In this document: piece after piece, positions 60,922-64,000 of the stretch
How the letters are laid out: every line of letters begins with the position of its first letter
How positions within the stretch are numbered: position 1 is the first letter of the stretch
Assembly: GCA_964560875.1 (NCBI GenBank)
Contig: CAZLMW010000003.1
Span: 45,068 to 109,067 of the forward strand
Source: CAZLMW01 sp964560875
Lineage (GTDB): Bacteria; Myxococcota_A; UBA9042
DNA: 64,000 nt
Direction of reading: 5' to 3'
Position numbers and translations under genes: made by a program
The notes under the pieces: model-generated
What the model saw: only the letters and a program-made list of their open reading frames with translations
Told to the model about the DNA's origin: nothing
Database searches by the model: none

Positions 60922-63891
60922 ATGAATCGCTCCAGCAGCGGCCTCCGTACAATCGTGCGCGCGGTGATGCTGGCGATGGCGCTGCTCATCGGCGGTGCGC
61001 TCGGTTCCGCCTGGTACGTCGCCCCGCTCGCCATCCGCGGTGAGCTCACCGAACGGCTCAAGAACGCAGCGCACAAACGCGGCTTCGAGCTGCAGGTTGA
61101 ATCGACCTACATCGACCCGTTCGAGCGCCTGGTTCTCGACGGCGTTGTTGTCCAGGATCGGACCCGACGCGGCGCTCCACCCATCGCCCGCATCGCCCGC
61201 ATCGACGTCCGCTACCAGGTTCACGGCGCGCTGTCGCCCAAGGTCTTCCTGCAAGAAATCACGGTTCATTCGCCGCGGCTGCATATCCACCGCGACAAAG
61301 CGGGGCGGACCAACATCGACAGCGTTCTCAAGCGCGTCAAAGGCACCAAGAAAGGCGGCGGCGGCACCGGTGGGATGCGCAAGTACCTGTCCACCCATGT
61401 CCCCAAGCTTATCGTTCGGGATCTCGCCCTGGCGCTCGACGACGACAAGGGCGCGCCGCTGATTACGCCGGTCGGGATCGACGCACGGCACCTGCGCCTG
61501 AAGAACGCGTCGCTGACCATCGAAAACTCGTCGGGTGTGCGGGAGACGGCGCGGTTTGCGCTCAAAGGCCAGACCTCCATCGCCGGTTTTGGCGAGACAA
61601 TGCAGGTCGAGGGGCAGCTCCAGTGGCCGCAGAAGGCCGGTTGGGTGCAAGTCGAGCTGCCGGGCGACTTCGCGGTGCAGGCCAAGGGCTTTTCGATCGC
61701 GGTTCGCAGGGTCACGGCTCACAGCAACGGACGCATCGGGCTTGGCGGTGTCTCGATCGAGCGCCTGCCAGCCCAGGACAGCCCGTTTGCCCTCGACGTG
61801 CGCCAGATCGCGGTGTCGCTCAGCGCCACGGCCGCGCCCCTTTCATCGATCCCCGACGCGCTCCGCAAACGCCTCCCCGGGCAGGCCATCGCCGCGCTGC
61901 GCCATATCGGCGAGGTCACCATCGAGTCGCCGGTCATCGTCGGCAAGAGACCCGCTGAACGCATCGCTGCAGCCGATCAGAAGAAGAAACGGCGGTCGAA
62001 GATGCTGCTGCCCAGGAAAACCAAGCGCACCGACAGCGAGGGCGAGACCAGCGGCAAGAAGAAAAAACGCGCCAAGAAAAAACGACGACGCAAACGTCGA
62101 ACGGCCAAGGACAAGGCGCTCGGCAAGCAGGACAAGCCCAAGACCGACGGCAAGAAGGTCCGCGACGCGCTGGTTCGCGTGTTCTCTGGGGCGTCCGACA
62201 GGCTCGAAGCCCGGCTCGTGCAGCTGCGGAAGGCTGCGGCCGCCATCCCCGTGCGACGCATCGTGGTCCGCAACGGCCGCGCCCGCTACCGCGACGAACG
62301 GCTCGACAGCAAGGCCGCGAGCGAGGTGTCCGACTTCTCGGCCGAGATCGACCGCGGCGCTGACGGCATCGTGGCGATGAAGCTGCGGTTCGGTGTGCCC
62401 GGCGGCGGCGAAGTGCAAAACGCGGTGAGCGGCCGAGTTCACGCCGTGTCCGGAGACAGCCAGGTCAGCGTGCGCCTCGATCGCCTACCCGTCGCGCCGT
62501 ATGCCGCCGTGATGCCGACCGCTGTCACCCTGCGCGGCGAGAGCGCGATCCGCGAAACGCTCGTGACCCTGCGCTACGACAGCAAAAAGCGCGTCATCGC
62601 GCTGGAAGGCCGCGGCACGATGGAGCACATCGACTTCGACCTGCCCGCCATCTCCCGCACGCGCATCGCCGACCTGTCGCTCAAGGCGCGCGGCAAGGTG
62701 CGGCTCGATCTCGGCACCGAGAAGGTCGCGATCGATGACGGGCGGGTGGAGCTCGGCAAGGTGCAGGTGCTCTTTGATGGCTCGATCACCAACTACCGGA
62801 CGGCGCCGGTCTTCGACATGGCCGGCCGGATTCCGACGGTGCTCTGTCAACATGCCGTCGACAGCATCGTTCCCCGCTTCGCACCCGTCCTCAAGCGTAT
62901 GCGATGCAGCGGAACCATGGCGTTTCGCGTCGGCTTCTCGCTCAACACGGCCAATATGCGCAGCCTGAAGTTCGAGTTCGAGCCGACCCTGCGCAAGCTC
63001 AAGATCGATAGCCTCGGCCGCTACATCGACTTCGCCGTGCTCGAAGGGCCATTCGAACACCACGCGCGCCAGCCCGACAGCACGCTGTACACCTTCGTCA
63101 CCGGCCCGGGCGCCGAGCGTTGGGTGCCCATCGAAGAGATCAGCGAACACCTCGTCAAGGTCGTCACGACCACCGAAGACGGCCTGTTTTTCTACCACAA
63201 GGGCTTTTCCCTCAAGCAGATCCGCGGCGCCATGGTCGCCAACCTGCGCAAAGGCCGGTTCGTGCGCGGCGCGTCCACAATCAGCCAACAGATGGTCAAG
63301 AACCTGTTCTTCGTCGAGCGCGAAAAGACAATCAGCCGCAAGGTCCAGGAGGCCGTCGTCACCTGGGAGATGGAACACCGGCTGACCAAGCAGCAAATCC
63401 TCGAGCTCTACTTCAACATCATCGAGTTCGGCCCACGCATCTACGGCATCAAGGCCGCTGCCAACCATTACTTCAACCGAGCGCCAAGCCAGCTGACCTT
63501 GCTGCAGGCGATCTGGCTCGGCTCCATCATCCCCGGACCGCGCAAGTTCTATCACCAATTCGTGCGCGGCAGCTCGGGCGATACATGGCGCGAATACCTG
63601 TGCTGGATCGGCCGCATCATGCACAAACGCGAAAAGATCACGACCGAACAGCTGAACCGACTCGGCGGCTGCAACGTCATCTTCGGCGGCGCCCCCGACG
63701 GCAGCGAAGAGCCCGACGAAGCCGCCGACTTCGGACTCGGACACGACGGCGACCCAACCATCGGTGACGACAGCACGCCCCACGCCGCCGGCGAAGGTCA
63801 AGACGACGGCCTGAACGACGCGCTGCGCAGGATCGAGAAGCTCAAGCGCAAGCGAGCAGCGCCATCGGTCAGCGACGAAGACCAGCCATAA
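60922..63891 (+). CDS. AsmA-like / GT51 peptidoglycan glycosyltransferase fusion
   Basis: A 989-residue inner-membrane protein. One N-terminal TM (VRAVMLAMALLIGGALGSAW) is followed by an AsmA/DUF748-like periplasmic region (FELQVESTYIDPFERLVLDG; KVFLQEITVHSPRLHIHRDK), a Lys/Arg-rich linker (about 350-415) and more beta repeats. A GT51 glycosyltransferase domain covers about 745-925: TTEDGLFFYHKGF with the catalytic Glu, VRGASTISQQMVKNLFF, KTISRKVQEAVVTWEMEHRL and ILELYFNIIEFGPRIYGIKA. It should polymerise lipid II glycan strands. There is no transpeptidase domain. The fused AsmA part is unusual for this family. ATG 60922 is preferred over GTG-type starts at 60892. Confidence 0.85.
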   Translation: MNRSSSGLRTIVRAVMLAMALLIGGALGSAWYVAPLAIRGELTERLKNAAHKRGFELQVESTYIDPFERLVLDGVVVQDRTRRGAPPIARIARIDVRYQVHGALSPKVFLQEITVHSPRLHIHRDKAGRTNIDSVLKRVKGTKKGGGGTGGMRKYLSTHVPKLIVRDLALALDDDKGAPLITPVGIDARHLRLKNASLTIENSSGVRETARFALKGQTSIAGFGETMQVEGQLQWPQKAGWVQVELPGDFAVQAKGFSIAVRRVTAHSNGRIGLGGVSIERLPAQDSPFALDVRQIAVSLSATAAPLSSIPDALRKRLPGQAIAALRHIGEVTIESPVIVGKRPAERIAAADQKKKRRSKMLLPRKTKRTDSEGETSGKKKKRAKKKRRRKRRTAKDKALGKQDKPKTDGKKVRDALVRVFSGASDRLEARLVQLRKAAAAIPVRRIVVRNGRARYRDERLDSKAASEVSDFSAEIDRGADGIVAMKLRFGVPGGGEVQNAVSGRVHAVSGDSQVSVRLDRLPVAPYAAVMPTAVTLRGESAIRETLVTLRYDSKKRVIALEGRGTMEHIDFDLPAISRTRIADLSLKARGKVRLDLGTEKVAIDDGRVELGKVQVLFDGSITNYRTAPVFDMAGRIPTVLCQHAVDSIVPRFAPVLKRMRCSGTMAFRVGFSLNTANMRSLKFEFEPTLRKLKIDSLGRYIDFAVLEGPFEHHARQPDSTLYTFVTGPGAERWVPIEEISEHLVKVVTTTEDGLFFYHKGFSLKQIRGAMVANLRKGRFVRGASTISQQMVKNLFFVEREKTISRKVQEAVVTWEMEHRLTKQQILELYFNIIEFGPRIYGIKAAANHYFNRAPSQLTLLQAIWLGSIIPGPRKFYHQFVRGSSGDTWREYLCWIGRIMHKREKITTEQLNRLGGCNVIFGGAPDGSEEPDEAADFGLGHDGDPTIGDDSTPHAAGEGQDDGLNDALRRIEKLKRKRAAPSVSDEDQP

Positions 63892-63904
63892 GGGCCAAGG
63901 GGTC

Positions 63905-63970
63905 TGTCTTGGCAGACGGCGCCTCGATCCAAGGTGCCTTGGGCATGTCTTGGCAGACGGCGCCCCGATC
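63905..63970. repeat. Two 25-bp direct repeats near the right edge
   Basis: TGTCTTGGCAGACGGCGCC(T/C)CGATC occurs at 63905-63929 and 63946-63970, in the non-coding tail after the GT51 gene. Only one base differs between copies. Confidence 0.8.
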
Positions 63971-64000
63971 AAGGGGGAAGGACCCAACAGGGGAAGGCAT

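Overview
The window is high-GC, densely coded chromosomal DNA of a Gram-negative bacterium. Lipoproteins with D/S/G-rich linkers and tandem 'CxDGNxCTxDxC' cysteine repeats, many secreted or lipobox proteins, a Ser/Thr kinase, TPR proteins with C-terminal membrane pairs, and a TolQ/TolR/TonB-type set together suggest a Myxococcota (former Deltaproteobacteria) relative. This is inferred from gene content, not from a marker gene. I saw no rRNA, tRNA, CRISPR array, prophage or plasmid module.

Layout. 1-8.4 kb: a secreted S41 protease coupled to a secreted partial gene (minus), a HExxH TPR peptidase, a CDGSH Fe-S protein, a P-loop ATPase, RecX, and a frameshifted Cys-rich lipoprotein relic between two copies of a ~127-bp repeat. 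8.4-14.4 kb: a SUMF1-fold lipoprotein, a beta-helix protein, a secreted protein, an ATC-hydrolase-family protein, a 15-bp minisatellite and a DUF4143 ATPase. 14.5-16.8 kb: a TolQ-TolR-TonB-like operon ending in an unlisted 51-residue membrane protein. 16.8-24.5 kb: a degraded gene, a 138-bp MITE, a barrel-thioredoxin fusion whose reading frame contains one TGA, and an 1830-residue Cys-repeat/Gly-rich lipoprotein. 24.6-30.7 kb: a VOC/cobalamin-binding fusion, DUF423, GNAT, a lipid kinase, an IS5-family relic carrying a DUF559 nuclease inside its transposase, an inactive-looking MBL/beta-CASP protein, and a SnoaL-like protein.

30.8-42 kb: PlsB, a sulfatase / EF-hand / YHYH lipoprotein operon, a Ser/Thr kinase with zinc-ribbon-like N-terminus, two gene relics, a methyltransferase, a flippase and a 35-codon ORF. 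42.5-49.3 kb: a TPR membrane protein, a second Cys-repeat lipoprotein, a multi-TM PTPS-related/YfhO-like protein, DUF4234 and dihydroorotase. 49.5-58.5 kb: a 3001-residue lipoprotein with two copies of a TSP3-plus-three-LamG module. 58.6-64 kb: DUF507, a GYF_2/DUF4234-like membrane protein, a small lipoprotein and an AsmA-like/GT51 transglycosylase fusion.

Working together: housekeeping functions (PlsB, PyrC, RecX, Tol-like energisation, peptidoglycan glycosyltransferase) are interleaved with envelope and secreted proteins. The observations most worth following are the in-frame TGA forming a CxxU motif with a correctly placed hairpin (18.7 kb), and the 473-bp DUF559 unit bounded by 20-bp inverted repeats inside an IS5-type transposase (28.2-28.7 kb).
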